The notes under the pieces: generated by a model
What the model was told of the DNA's origin: nothing
The model's input: the letters and a program-made list of their open reading frames with translations, nothing else
The model's database searches: none
Shown here: in pieces, positions 50,866 through 58,693 of the stretch
Layout: every line of letters starts with the position of its first letter
Position numbering within the stretch: position 1 is the first letter of the stretch
Translations under genes and position numbers: made by a program
Assembly (NCBI RefSeq): GCF_029946005.1
Contig: NZ_JAQSDR010000037.1
Location: forward strand, 1-64,000
Direction of reading: 5' to 3'
DNA from: Aquabacterium sp.
GTDB taxonomy: Bacteria > Pseudomonadota > Gammaproteobacteria > Burkholderiales > Burkholderiaceae_C
DNA length: 64,000 nucleotides

Positions 50866-50898
50866 TCGTCATGAACCGGTCATTTGTCGGTCAGTGCG
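50866..50898. promoter_or_regulatory. three direct repeats with 11-bp period
   Basis: TCGTCATGAAC, CGGTCATTTGT and CGGTCAGTGCG are consecutive, sharing GTCA at an exact 11-bp spacing, the arrangement bound by tandem OmpR/PhoB-family regulators. They lie about 100 bp before the Met-rich protein gene and may form a response-regulator site for the downstream genes. Confidence 0.4.
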
Positions 50899-50994
50899 CC
50901 GTTCTAAGCTGGCGTCAACCACCAGCCTTGCGTGGCAGACATCCTGGATCGAATGCGGTCCAGGCTTCACAAACCGACTGACCAGGAGCATGAC

Positions 50995-51441
50995 ATGCAC
51001 ACCCCCACCAAACTGATTCCCACCATTATGTTGGCCTTGGCTGCCGTTGGCAGCGCCTGGGCTCAAACCAAGGAAGAGGACCACCAAGCGCATCACCCTC
51101 AAGCTGCCGCTTCCGTGGCTGCGCCCGCTGCTGTCCAAGCATCCAAGCCCATGGGCATGATGGGGTCCGGCGACATGCACGGGATGCATGAAAAGCACCA
51201 AAAGGAGATGAAGAAGATTCACGGTACCAAGAACCCGGTCACGCGCCAGAAGCTCATGGACAAGCACATGAAAGAGATGCATGAGCACATGGACAAGAAC
51301 GGCGGCATGGACAAAAACGGGAACATGGGAATGATGGGCAAGGGCATGGGTGCCTCCGCGCCTGGTGGTGACATGAGGCCCGGCATGGGCATGGGCACAC
51401 CGATGGGTGCCAAGCCGATGCCGGGCGCCGCCAGCAAGTAA
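50995..51441 (+). CDS. secreted Met/His-rich metal-binding-like protein
   Basis: 148 aa. Signal peptide ending AWA, then a low-complexity chain packed with Met, His, Lys and Gly: MGMMGSGDMHGMHEKHQKEM, HMKEMHEHMDKNGGMDKNG and a final MRPGMGMGTPMGAKPM. Met-x-x-Met and His-rich runs of this kind bind Cu(I)/Ag(I) in proteins such as SilE, PcoE and CopC-linked peptides, though the sequence is not a clear homolog of one. ATG at 50995 is preceded by AGGAG. Upstream sequence carries a three-fold direct repeat. Confidence 0.75.
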   Translation: MHTPTKLIPTIMLALAAVGSAWAQTKEEDHQAHHPQAAASVAAPAAVQASKPMGMMGSGDMHGMHEKHQKEMKKIHGTKNPVTRQKLMDKHMKEMHEHMDKNGGMDKNGNMGMMGKGMGASAPGGDMRPGMGMGTPMGAKPMPGAASK

Positions 51442-51494
51442 GGCCATTGGGGTGTTGTGGCGAGCACATCCCCCTCTGAAATTCAGGAGCCGAT

Positions 51495-51755
51495 ATGGAC
51501 CATCAGCATGACCATGGCAACGGGACCACTGGCCCGAAGCGATCCTTCTTCAAGAGCCCTGTCGGGGTTGCCGCGGCGATGCTGGCCTTGATAGCCGTGT
51601 TCTATGTCCTGCGTGAGCACTGGCAACACGTGGCGGGGGGCTGGCCCTACCTCTTGCTTCTCGCATGCCCCTTGATGCACGTCTTCCATGGTCATGGTGG
51701 GCACGGTGGGCGCCACCATGGGCCAAGCGCGTCCAAGCCGGGAGATCAGCCATGA
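51495..51755 (+). CDS. DUF2933-type small membrane protein
   Basis: 86 aa. His-rich N-terminus (MDHQHDHGNG), two membrane segments (about 21-40 and 50-65, with WPYLLLLACPLMHVF), then HGHGGHGGRHHG. This matches the DUF2933 proteins commonly encoded beside copper and silver resistance genes. Role unknown; His-rich termini on both sides of the membrane suggest metal buffering. Preceded by AGGAG. Confidence 0.8.
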   Translation: MDHQHDHGNGTTGPKRSFFKSPVGVAAAMLALIAVFYVLREHWQHVAGGWPYLLLLACPLMHVFHGHGGHGGRHHGPSASKPGDQP

Positions 51756-51936
51756 GGCCTGACAGCATGCCTGCTTATGGTCTGTGCTTGGCGCCTGCCC
51801 TATTACGCGCAACGCTGTGGTGCGATGGCCAGCACAGGGCCTTGTGCACGCATCCGTCACGCCCCGCTTTTTTCCGCGCTTGCGCCTACACCTAAGCTCT
51901 GCGAGCTGACGCCCAGCAGACGGAACAGGAGCCACC

Positions 51937-54174
51937 ATGACGTCTGATCCCCACGTGCATCATCACCACGCTGCTGTCGAATCCACTTCGGTGGTCAAGG
52001 CCATCACGCCAGGGGCGATTTACACCTGCCCAATGCATCCCCAGATCCGCCAGGATCATCCCGGCAGTTGCCCGATCTGTGGCATGAACCTGGAACCCTT
52101 GCTGCCCGCCGTGGGTGAAGAAGACAACCCCGAGTTGCGCTCAATGACGCAGCGCTTTTGGTTCTCGGCGGTGTTGACCGTGCCTTTGCTGATGATGGCG
52201 ATGCACGAGTTCTTCCCATTCAACCTCGCTGCCTGGGTTGATGAGGTGGGCGAGGGCTTGGCGGGGCAGTTTGGCTGGCCCCATTTACTCAAGGTCAGTT
52301 GGTCGCAATGCGTGCAAGCCCTGCTGGCCACCCCTGTGGTGCTGTGGGCCGCCTGGCCCTTCTTTGCACGTGGATGGCGCTCGTTCGTGACCTGGCAGCT
52401 CAATATGTTCAGCCTGATCGCGCTTGGCGTCGGGGCGGCCTACCTGTTCAGCGTCTACGCGATCTTGCTGCCCGAGTCGCTGCCCCAAGCGTTTTTGACC
52501 GAGCATGGCCTGCCGCTGTACTTCGAGGCCGCGGCCGTGATCGTGACGCTGGTCCTGCTGGGGCAGGTGCTGGAGTTGCGCGCGCGCTCACGCACCAACT
52601 CTGCCATCAAGGACTTGTTGGGTCTGGCGGCCAACACCGCCATTCGCATCGCGTCCGATGGCACGGAAGCCGAAGTGCCGCTGGAACAAGTGGTGGTGGG
52701 CGACACCCTGCGGGTCAAGCCCGGCAGCAAGGTGCCGGTGGACGGGGTGGTGATGGATGGCAGGTCCAGCATCGACGAAGCCATGATCACAGGTGAGCCG
52801 ATTCCCGCCGAGAAGGTGCCGGGCAGCAAAGTCACGGGGGCCACGGTCAACCAGACGGGCTCCTTCACCATGCGTGCCGAGCGTGTCGGGTCTGAGACGC
52901 TGTTGGCCCGCATTGTTCAGATGGTGGCCGAAGCTGGGCGCTCGCGGGCGCCTATTCAGAAGCTGGCCGATCAGGTCTCTGGCTGGTTCGTGTTGTCGGT
53001 GCTGGGCATCGCCTTGGTGGCCGCCCTCGTCTGGGCGGCATTTGGGCCCGCCCCTGCGCTGGCCAATGCCTTGTTGGTGGCCGTGTCGGTCTTGATCATT
53101 GCCTGCCCGTGTGCACTGGGCCTGGCCACGCCCGTGTCCATCATCGTGGGCGTGGGGCGTGGTGCCAAAGAGGGCGTGCTCATCAAGGATGCCGAGGCCC
53201 TGGAACTGATGGAGAAGGTCGACACCCTGGTGGTGGACAAAACCGGCACCTTGACGGAGGGCAAGCCCACCGTTCAGGTCGTGGTGGCGGCCAGCGGGTT
53301 TGACAAACAACAGGTGCTGGCCTGGGCCGCGAGCCTGGAAAAACTCAGCGAGCACCCACTGGCCGCAGCCATCGTGGGCCGCGCGCAAGCCGATGGGGTC
53401 ACGTTGGCCGCCGTGTCTGGCTTTGATGCCGTGACCGGGCAAGGCGTCCGCGGTGTCATCGATGGTCAGACCGTGTTGCTGGGCAATGCCCGCTTGTTGG
53501 CCTCCGCGCAGGTAGACACCTCGTCGGTTGACCTGGACGTGGAAGCCTTGCGCGTGCAGGGACAGACCGTGATGTACCTTGCCTCTGGCTCGAAGCTGGC
53601 GGGCTATGTGGGTGTGGCCGACGCCATCAAGGCATCCACCGCTGAAGCGATTGCCATGCTCAAGGCCTCAGGCGTCCGCATCGTGATGCTCACGGGTGAC
53701 AACCCGGTGACCGCCGCTGCGGTGGGCAAGCTCCTGGGCCTGGACGACATCAAGGCGGGCGTGATGCCCGAAGACAAGTACAAGCACGTCAAGGCCCTGC
53801 AGGACCAAGGGCGCATCGTGGCCATGGCGGGTGATGGCGTGAACGACGCCCCCGCCCTCGCCCAGGCCAACGTCGGCATCGCCATGGGCACCGGCACCGA
53901 TGTGGCCATGAGCAGCGCGCGCATCGTGCTGGTCAAGGGCGACTTGCGCGGCATCGCCAAGGCACGTGAGTTGAGCCAGGCCACGATGCGCAACATCCGT
54001 CAGAACCTGTTCTTCGCCTTCATCTACAACTTCCTGGGCGTGCCGCTTGCGGCGGGCGTGTTGTACCCCTTTTTGGGGATATTGCTCAGCCCCATCGTGG
54101 CCAGTGCGGCCATGGCGCTGAGTTCGGTTTCGGTGATCGGCAACGCGCTGCGCTTGCGTTCGGCCAAGGTGTGA
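51937..54174 (+). CDS. heavy-metal P1B-type ATPase, probably Cu(+)/Ag(+)-exporting
   Basis: 745 aa. His-rich start (HVHHHH), then a YTCPMHPQI...CPICGM heavy-metal-binding domain (about 28-55) instead of CxxC HMA repeats. Eight membrane helices; actuator with TGEP; transmembrane Cys-Pro-Cys at about 390-392; phosphorylation DKTGT at Asp 434; SEHPLA His-Pro motif; GDGVND. The YN in TM7 (FIYNFLG) and MALSS in TM8 mark the P1B-1 copper(I)/silver subgroup. Ends the island. Preceded by AGGAG. Confidence 0.93.
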   Translation: MTSDPHVHHHHAAVESTSVVKAITPGAIYTCPMHPQIRQDHPGSCPICGMNLEPLLPAVGEEDNPELRSMTQRFWFSAVLTVPLLMMAMHEFFPFNLAAWVDEVGEGLAGQFGWPHLLKVSWSQCVQALLATPVVLWAAWPFFARGWRSFVTWQLNMFSLIALGVGAAYLFSVYAILLPESLPQAFLTEHGLPLYFEAAAVIVTLVLLGQVLELRARSRTNSAIKDLLGLAANTAIRIASDGTEAEVPLEQVVVGDTLRVKPGSKVPVDGVVMDGRSSIDEAMITGEPIPAEKVPGSKVTGATVNQTGSFTMRAERVGSETLLARIVQMVAEAGRSRAPIQKLADQVSGWFVLSVLGIALVAALVWAAFGPAPALANALLVAVSVLIIACPCALGLATPVSIIVGVGRGAKEGVLIKDAEALELMEKVDTLVVDKTGTLTEGKPTVQVVVAASGFDKQQVLAWAASLEKLSEHPLAAAIVGRAQADGVTLAAVSGFDAVTGQGVRGVIDGQTVLLGNARLLASAQVDTSSVDLDVEALRVQGQTVMYLASGSKLAGYVGVADAIKASTAEAIAMLKASGVRIVMLTGDNPVTAAAVGKLLGLDDIKAGVMPEDKYKHVKALQDQGRIVAMAGDGVNDAPALAQANVGIAMGTGTDVAMSSARIVLVKGDLRGIAKARELSQATMRNIRQNLFFAFIYNFLGVPLAAGVLYPFLGILLSPIVASAAMALSSVSVIGNALRLRSAKV

Positions 54175-54176
54175 GG

Positions 54177-55064
54177 TCAGGAGCTGGGCTCGCCATCGTG
54201 CTGCCATGCTGGCAGCTTTGCCCCGCAGTCCCGGCAAAAGCGCGAGTTGGGCGCGTGGCCTTCGCTGAGGCACTCATGGCAGGTGCGTGTCGTGGGGGCG
54301 CGCGACATTTTCTGCGCGGTGAACTCGGCGCTGACGATCCCGGTCGGGACCGCCAGCGTGCCCCAGCCCAGCAGCATCATCGCCGAAGCGATCACGCGGC
54401 CCAGGTCTGTCTTTGGGGTGATGTCGCCAAAACCCACCGTCGTCATCGTCGTGATGGCCCAATAAACGCCCACGGGGATGCTGGTGAAGCCGTTGGTCGG
54501 CCCTTCGACAACGTACATCAGCGTGCCCATGATCGTGACGACCATCATCACGAAGACCATGAACACGAAAATCTTGCGCCGCGAGGCGGCAAGCGCCCGG
54601 CCCAGCGAGCCGAACTCCGCCACGTATGCGCCAAGCTTCAGGATGCGGAACAGGCGCAGCAGGCGCAACACCCTGACGTCGATCAGCGCGTGCAGGCCGG
54701 GAACCAGCACCGCCAGGTAGGTGGGCAACAGGGCCAGCAGGTCGATGATGCCGAGGGCGCTGCGGGCATAGCGCGTGGGGTGCCGCACACACGACAGTCG
54801 GGCGATGTACTCGGCAGTGAACAGCAGCGTGAAAGTCCACTCCAGATTGTTCAGAAGTTCGCTGTGCTCAGCGTGCACGGCGGCCATGCTGTCGAGCACC
54901 ACGACGGTGACGCTGATCAGGATCATGGCGATCAGCATCAGGTCGAAAGCGCGCCCGGCTCGCGTGTCGGCCTCGAAGATCACGGTGTACATCCGCAGGC
55001 GCCAACCCGCCGCCGGTCCTCCGTGCAGCGCTGTACCGGTGTCAGGTTTCTGGTGCTGACTCAT
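54177..55064 (-). CDS. voltage-gated-type potassium channel with C-terminal zinc ribbon
   Basis: 295 aa. Six-helix ion-channel domain (about 35-250): S4 with regularly spaced Arg (RVLRLLRLFRILKLG) and the K+ selectivity filter TTVGFGD before S6. A C-terminal C-x2-C ... C-x2-C zinc ribbon (CHECLSEG ... CRDCG) follows. The ATG at 55064 has GGAAAG upstream; a longer frame starts at 55166. Convergent with the P-type ATPase (2 bp). Shares no obvious operon. Confidence 0.88.
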   Translation of the reverse strand: MSQHQKPDTGTALHGGPAAGWRLRMYTVIFEADTRAGRAFDLMLIAMILISVTVVVLDSMAAVHAEHSELLNNLEWTFTLLFTAEYIARLSCVRHPTRYARSALGIIDLLALLPTYLAVLVPGLHALIDVRVLRLLRLFRILKLGAYVAEFGSLGRALAASRRKIFVFMVFVMMVVTIMGTLMYVVEGPTNGFTSIPVGVYWAITTMTTVGFGDITPKTDLGRVIASAMMLLGWGTLAVPTGIVSAEFTAQKMSRAPTTRTCHECLSEGHAPNSRFCRDCGAKLPAWQHDGEPSS

Positions 55065-55331
55065 GGGGACTTTCCGACCCTGTTGGTGCGGGTATCCAAA
55101 CTCGGTGAATTGCTGGTCACGGCCTTCTGAAATCCCGGTTTGAAATGAAGCAAAGAAGCCTGACACTCGTCGAGGCCGATGTGCCCTGCGGAGGGAGTTT
55201 CACCATGGTATGCGATGCGTACTCATCGCGCCCTATACGCCTTGTATGGGCGCACATTATCGGTGCGCATCAGTTTCCAGCACCCTGATCTGGTGCGTTG
55301 ACTGCCTCACGATGGGCCCGTTCTGCCTGTT

Positions 55332-55361
55332 CTGACAGCTTTCAGGCCAGGCATGCATATT
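55332..55361 (+). promoter_or_regulatory. candidate sigma70 promoter for nirB
   Basis: CTGACA (55332-55337) and CATATT (55356-55361), 18 bp apart, match consensus in 5/6 and 4/6 positions. It would start RNA near 55368, about 12 nt before the first leader hairpin and about 205 nt before nirB. Not distinctive by itself; supported mainly by its position. Confidence 0.35.
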
Positions 55362-55380
55362 GCGTATTGATGGACGTGCC

Positions 55381-55434
55381 CGCAGGTATCGTCGCCTCAG
55401 CGCACATGCACCGTTCTCCGCTAACGACGGCGGA
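55381..55434 (+). promoter_or_regulatory. tandem hexaloop hairpins (ANTAR-type RNA target) in nirB leader
   Basis: First hairpin: AGGU-[AUCGUC]-GCCU (55384-55397), extended by CGC/GCG across a CA bulge to 55381-55402. Second: UCCGCU-[AACGAC]-GGCGGA (55417-55434). Both loops are six bases with A at 1 and G at 4, closed by U-G pairs, separated by 14 nt. ANTAR proteins recognise paired hexaloop hairpins with A1 and G4. No intrinsic terminator follows, so any control may act otherwise. Confidence 0.5.
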
Positions 55435-55573
55435 AATCAGCTGCATGCCATCGATTCATGTTGGCATCGCACGCTGCTCATTCCCTATTGATTCTGGCAA
55501 TCCGACCGGATTCGAGCGACCTTGCTCGTCCGCTGCGGCTTGCCCATTCTGACCGTCGCAGGAGTACGCAAAC

Positions 55574-58102
55574 ATGAAGATCGTCGTCGTTGGCCATGGC
55601 ATGGTGGGTCACAAATTTCTGGAGAGCCTGGTCGAAGCCGGCGTGCAACACGCCGAAGTGACCGTGCTGTGCGAAGAGCCCCGCGCCGCCTATGACCGGG
55701 TGCACTTGTCCGAGTTTTTCGCAGGCAAGTCCGCCGACGACCTGACGGTGGTTGAGCCTGGCTTCTTTGAGCGCACCGGCTTCACACTGCGCCTGGCCGC
55801 CAAAGCAGCATCCATCGAGCGCCGCAACAACACCGTCACCACGCAGGATGGTGAAGTGCTCTCTTACGACAAGCTGGTGCTGGCCACGGGGTCAAGTCCC
55901 TTCGTGCCCCCAGTGCCGGGCCGTGACCGCCCGAACTGCTTCGTCTACCGCACGATTGAAGACCTGGAGGCCATGACGGCGGCGGGGGCCAAGTCCAAGA
56001 AGGGTGTCGTCATTGGTGGCGGGCTGTTGGGCCTGGAGTGCGCCAAGGCCCTGCGCGACCTGGGCTTGGAAACCCACGTGGTGGAGTTCGCCCCACGCCT
56101 GATGGCCGTGCAAGTGGACGAAGGCGGCGGCCGGGTGCTGCGCGCCAAGATCGAAGAGTTGGGCGTGCACGTTCACACCAACCGCAACACGGTCGAGATC
56201 ACCGACGGCGCCACGGCCCGTCACCGCATGGTGTTCACCGATGGCACCTGGCTGGAAACCGACATGATCGTGTTCTCGGCCGGCATCCGCCCACGCGACG
56301 AACTGGCCCGCCAATGCGTGCTGGCCATCGGCCCCCGCGGTGGCGTGGCCATCGACAGTGAGTGCCGCACCAGCGACCACGACATTTACGCCATTGGTGA
56401 GTGCGCTTCCTGGAACGAGCAGACCTTTGGCCTGGTGGCCCCCGGTTACGAAATGGCCCGCGTGGCCGCCAAGCAAATCGCTGGCGACACGGACGCGGCT
56501 TTCGTGGGCGCCGACATGAGCACCAAGCTCAAGCTGATGGGCGTGGACGTGGCCAGCATTGGCGATGCCCATGGCAAGACCCCGCACAGCCGCACCTACC
56601 AGTACGTCGATGAGGTGAAGCAGATCTACAAGAAGATTGTGGTGAGCCCGGACGGCAAGCAACTGCTGGGCGCCGTGCTGGTGGGCAATGCCGATGAATA
56701 CGGCACGCTGCTGCAGATGGCGCTCAATGGCATCACGCTGCCCGACTCGCCCGAGTTCCTGATCCTGCCTTCCAGCGATGGCCAGGCCAAACCCGGCCTG
56801 GGCGTGGATGCCTTGCCGGACAGCGCCCAGATCTGCTCGTGCAACAACGTCACCAAGGGCCAGATCTGCGCCGCCGTGTGCGATGGCGCCACCGACATCG
56901 GCAAGCTCAAGGCCTGCACCAAGGCCGGTGCCACCTGTGGTGGTTGCGTGCCCCTGGTCACACAGGTCATGAAGTTCGAGATGAAGAAGCAGGGCATGGA
57001 GGTCAACAACCACCTGTGCGAACACTTTGCTTATTCGCGCCAGGAGATGTACCACCTGATCCGTGTCGGCCAGATCAAGACTTTTGACGAACTGCTGGCC
57101 AAGCATGGCAAGGGCCTGGGCTGCGACATCTGCAAGCCCACCGCCGCGTCGATCTTGGCCTCGGTGTGGAACGACTTTGTCCTCAAGAAGGAGCTGGCCA
57201 GCCTGCAGGACAGCAACGACTACTACCTGGGCAACATCCAGAAAGACGGCAGCTACTCGGTCGTGCCCCGCATGCCCGGTGGCGAGGTCACGCCTGACGG
57301 CTTGATCGCCGTGGGCACGGTGGCCAAGAAGTACGGCCTGTACACCAAGGTGACGGGCGGCGCCCGGGTCGACATGTTCGGCGCGCGTGTTGAGCAACTG
57401 CCCTTCATCTGGGAAGAGCTGATTGCCGCCGGCTTCGAGTCCGGCCACGCTTATGGCAAGTCGCTGCGCACCGTCAAGAGCTGCGTGGGTTCCACCTGGT
57501 GTCGCTATGGTGTGGACGACAGCGTCGGCCTGGCCGTGGAGCTGGAGAACCGCTACAAGGGCCTGCGCGCCCCGCACAAGATCAAGTTCGGTGTGTCGGG
57601 CTGCACGCGTGAATGCGCCGAGGCCCAGGGCAAGGACATCGGCATCATCGCCACTGAAAAGGGCTGGAACCTGTACGTGTGCGGCAACGGCGGCATGAAG
57701 CCCCGCCACGCTGAGTTGTTTGCCTCCGACCTGAGCAAGGCCGACTTGATCAAGCTGATCGACCGTGTGCTGATGTTCTACGTGCGCACCGCCGACCGCC
57801 TGCAACGCACCAGCACCTGGCGCGACAACATGGAAGGCGGGCTGGATTACCTCAAGAACGTGATCCTGAACGACAGCCTGGGCCTGAACGCCGAGCTGGA
57901 AGCCCAGATGCAGCACGTGGCCGACACCTATCAGTGCGAGTGGAAGACGGCCGTCACCACCCCAGAGGTGCGCCAGCGCTTCCGCTCTTTCGTCAACAGC
58001 GATAAGAAGGACGAGCACATCGTCTTCGTGGAAGAGCGTGGCCAGATCCGCCCCGCCCGCCCTGAAGAACGCACCACCGCCTCTTCCGATTCATTGGCCT
58101 GA
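55574..58102 (+). CDS. nirB: assimilatory-type nitrite reductase [NAD(P)H], large subunit
   Basis: 842 aa cytoplasmic enzyme reducing nitrite to ammonium. N-terminal FAD/NADH domains (about 1-400, with VGHGMVGHKFLE and GGGLLGLECAKAL), BFD-like [2Fe-2S] domain (C421-S-C423 ... CGGC near 455-458), then the sulfite/nitrite reductase domains with sirohaem/[4Fe-4S] ligands C637-x5-C643 and C677-x3-C681. Full length. Preceded by a strong AGGAG. Partner nirD follows after 23 bp. Confidence 0.97.
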   Translation: MKIVVVGHGMVGHKFLESLVEAGVQHAEVTVLCEEPRAAYDRVHLSEFFAGKSADDLTVVEPGFFERTGFTLRLAAKAASIERRNNTVTTQDGEVLSYDKLVLATGSSPFVPPVPGRDRPNCFVYRTIEDLEAMTAAGAKSKKGVVIGGGLLGLECAKALRDLGLETHVVEFAPRLMAVQVDEGGGRVLRAKIEELGVHVHTNRNTVEITDGATARHRMVFTDGTWLETDMIVFSAGIRPRDELARQCVLAIGPRGGVAIDSECRTSDHDIYAIGECASWNEQTFGLVAPGYEMARVAAKQIAGDTDAAFVGADMSTKLKLMGVDVASIGDAHGKTPHSRTYQYVDEVKQIYKKIVVSPDGKQLLGAVLVGNADEYGTLLQMALNGITLPDSPEFLILPSSDGQAKPGLGVDALPDSAQICSCNNVTKGQICAAVCDGATDIGKLKACTKAGATCGGCVPLVTQVMKFEMKKQGMEVNNHLCEHFAYSRQEMYHLIRVGQIKTFDELLAKHGKGLGCDICKPTAASILASVWNDFVLKKELASLQDSNDYYLGNIQKDGSYSVVPRMPGGEVTPDGLIAVGTVAKKYGLYTKVTGGARVDMFGARVEQLPFIWEELIAAGFESGHAYGKSLRTVKSCVGSTWCRYGVDDSVGLAVELENRYKGLRAPHKIKFGVSGCTRECAEAQGKDIGIIATEKGWNLYVCGNGGMKPRHAELFASDLSKADLIKLIDRVLMFYVRTADRLQRTSTWRDNMEGGLDYLKNVILNDSLGLNAELEAQMQHVADTYQCEWKTAVTTPEVRQRFRSFVNSDKKDEHIVFVEERGQIRPARPEERTTASSDSLA

Positions 58103-58125
58103 CCCTGCATTAGGAGCCATTCAGC

Positions 58126-58461
58126 ATGAACACCGATACCCTGAGCTGGACCGCCGTGTGCGCGGCCGATGACATCTTGCCAAACACGGGCGTGTGCGCC
58201 CTGGTTGACGGCCGGCACGTGGCGGTTTTCCGCGTCGGCGAGAGCCAGTATTTCGCCATCGACAATGTTGATCCCAAAGCCAATGCCAGCGTGCTGTCGC
58301 GCGGCCTGGTGGGCAACCTGGGCGACAAGACCGTGGTGGCCTCGCCGCTGTACAAGCACCACTTTGACTTGAAGACCGGCGAGTGCCTTGAATTGCCAGA
58401 GTTCTCAGTGCGCGCCCATGAAGTGCGTATCGAGGCCGGCCAAGTGATGGTGGTCGGGTAA
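58126..58461 (+). CDS. nirD: nitrite reductase small subunit
   Basis: 111-aa Rieske-fold partner of NirB. As in other NirD proteins the Cys-x-His Rieske ligands are absent (for example SPLYKHHFDLKTGECLELP), so it is structural or regulatory rather than cluster-binding. Preceded by TAGGAGC. Completes the nirBD pair. Confidence 0.95.
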   Translation: MNTDTLSWTAVCAADDILPNTGVCALVDGRHVAVFRVGESQYFAIDNVDPKANASVLSRGLVGNLGDKTVVASPLYKHHFDLKTGECLELPEFSVRAHEVRIEAGQVMVVG

Positions 58462-58693
58462 ACCGCCTGAGCCCGTTTTAAACGAATGGCATAGAGTGTC
58501 GCCTAGACGACTTTAAACATCCCCTGGTTCAAGGGGGTGTGGAAATCCCGCGTGGGTTATCCCGGAATATTGAACGGTACTCGCCACACAAAATCTCCTC
58601 GACGCCAGTGATGGCGACATCAAAACGAGTCGGGTCCACATCGGCATTGGCACATGTGGTCGGCTTTCCGTTCGATTTGAGGAGACCCGTAAA

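Larger units (their letters stand above)
55065..55573. other. 509-bp intergenic region: channel promoter and nirB leader
   Basis: Between the leftward channel gene and rightward nirB. It holds a GCGCCC(T)ATAC/GTATGGGCGC hairpin (55228-55253), a sigma70-like promoter candidate (55332-55361), a tandem hexaloop hairpin pair (55381-55434), and two adjacent short hairpins (55499-55512, 55513-55528) near the nirB start. I see no convincing gene here. Confidence 0.55.

Noticed and set aside
55455-55480. Possible sigma-54 promoter (TGGCATCGCACGCTGC) upstream of nirB
   Set aside because: The GG-GC spacing is one base off the invariant spacing and the flanks do not match.
55892-58018. A 708-codon open frame antisense to nirB
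   Set aside because: It is the complement of a GC-rich coding frame with no start signals and a biased His/Gly/Leu composition; nirB itself is complete with all cofactor ligands.
58603-58616. A CGCC-[AGTGAT]-GGCG hairpin upstream of the propeller-cytochrome gene, loop A1/G4
   Set aside because: The A and T of the loop can pair to give a tetraloop, there is no second hexaloop hairpin within range and no terminator, so an ANTAR target is not supported.
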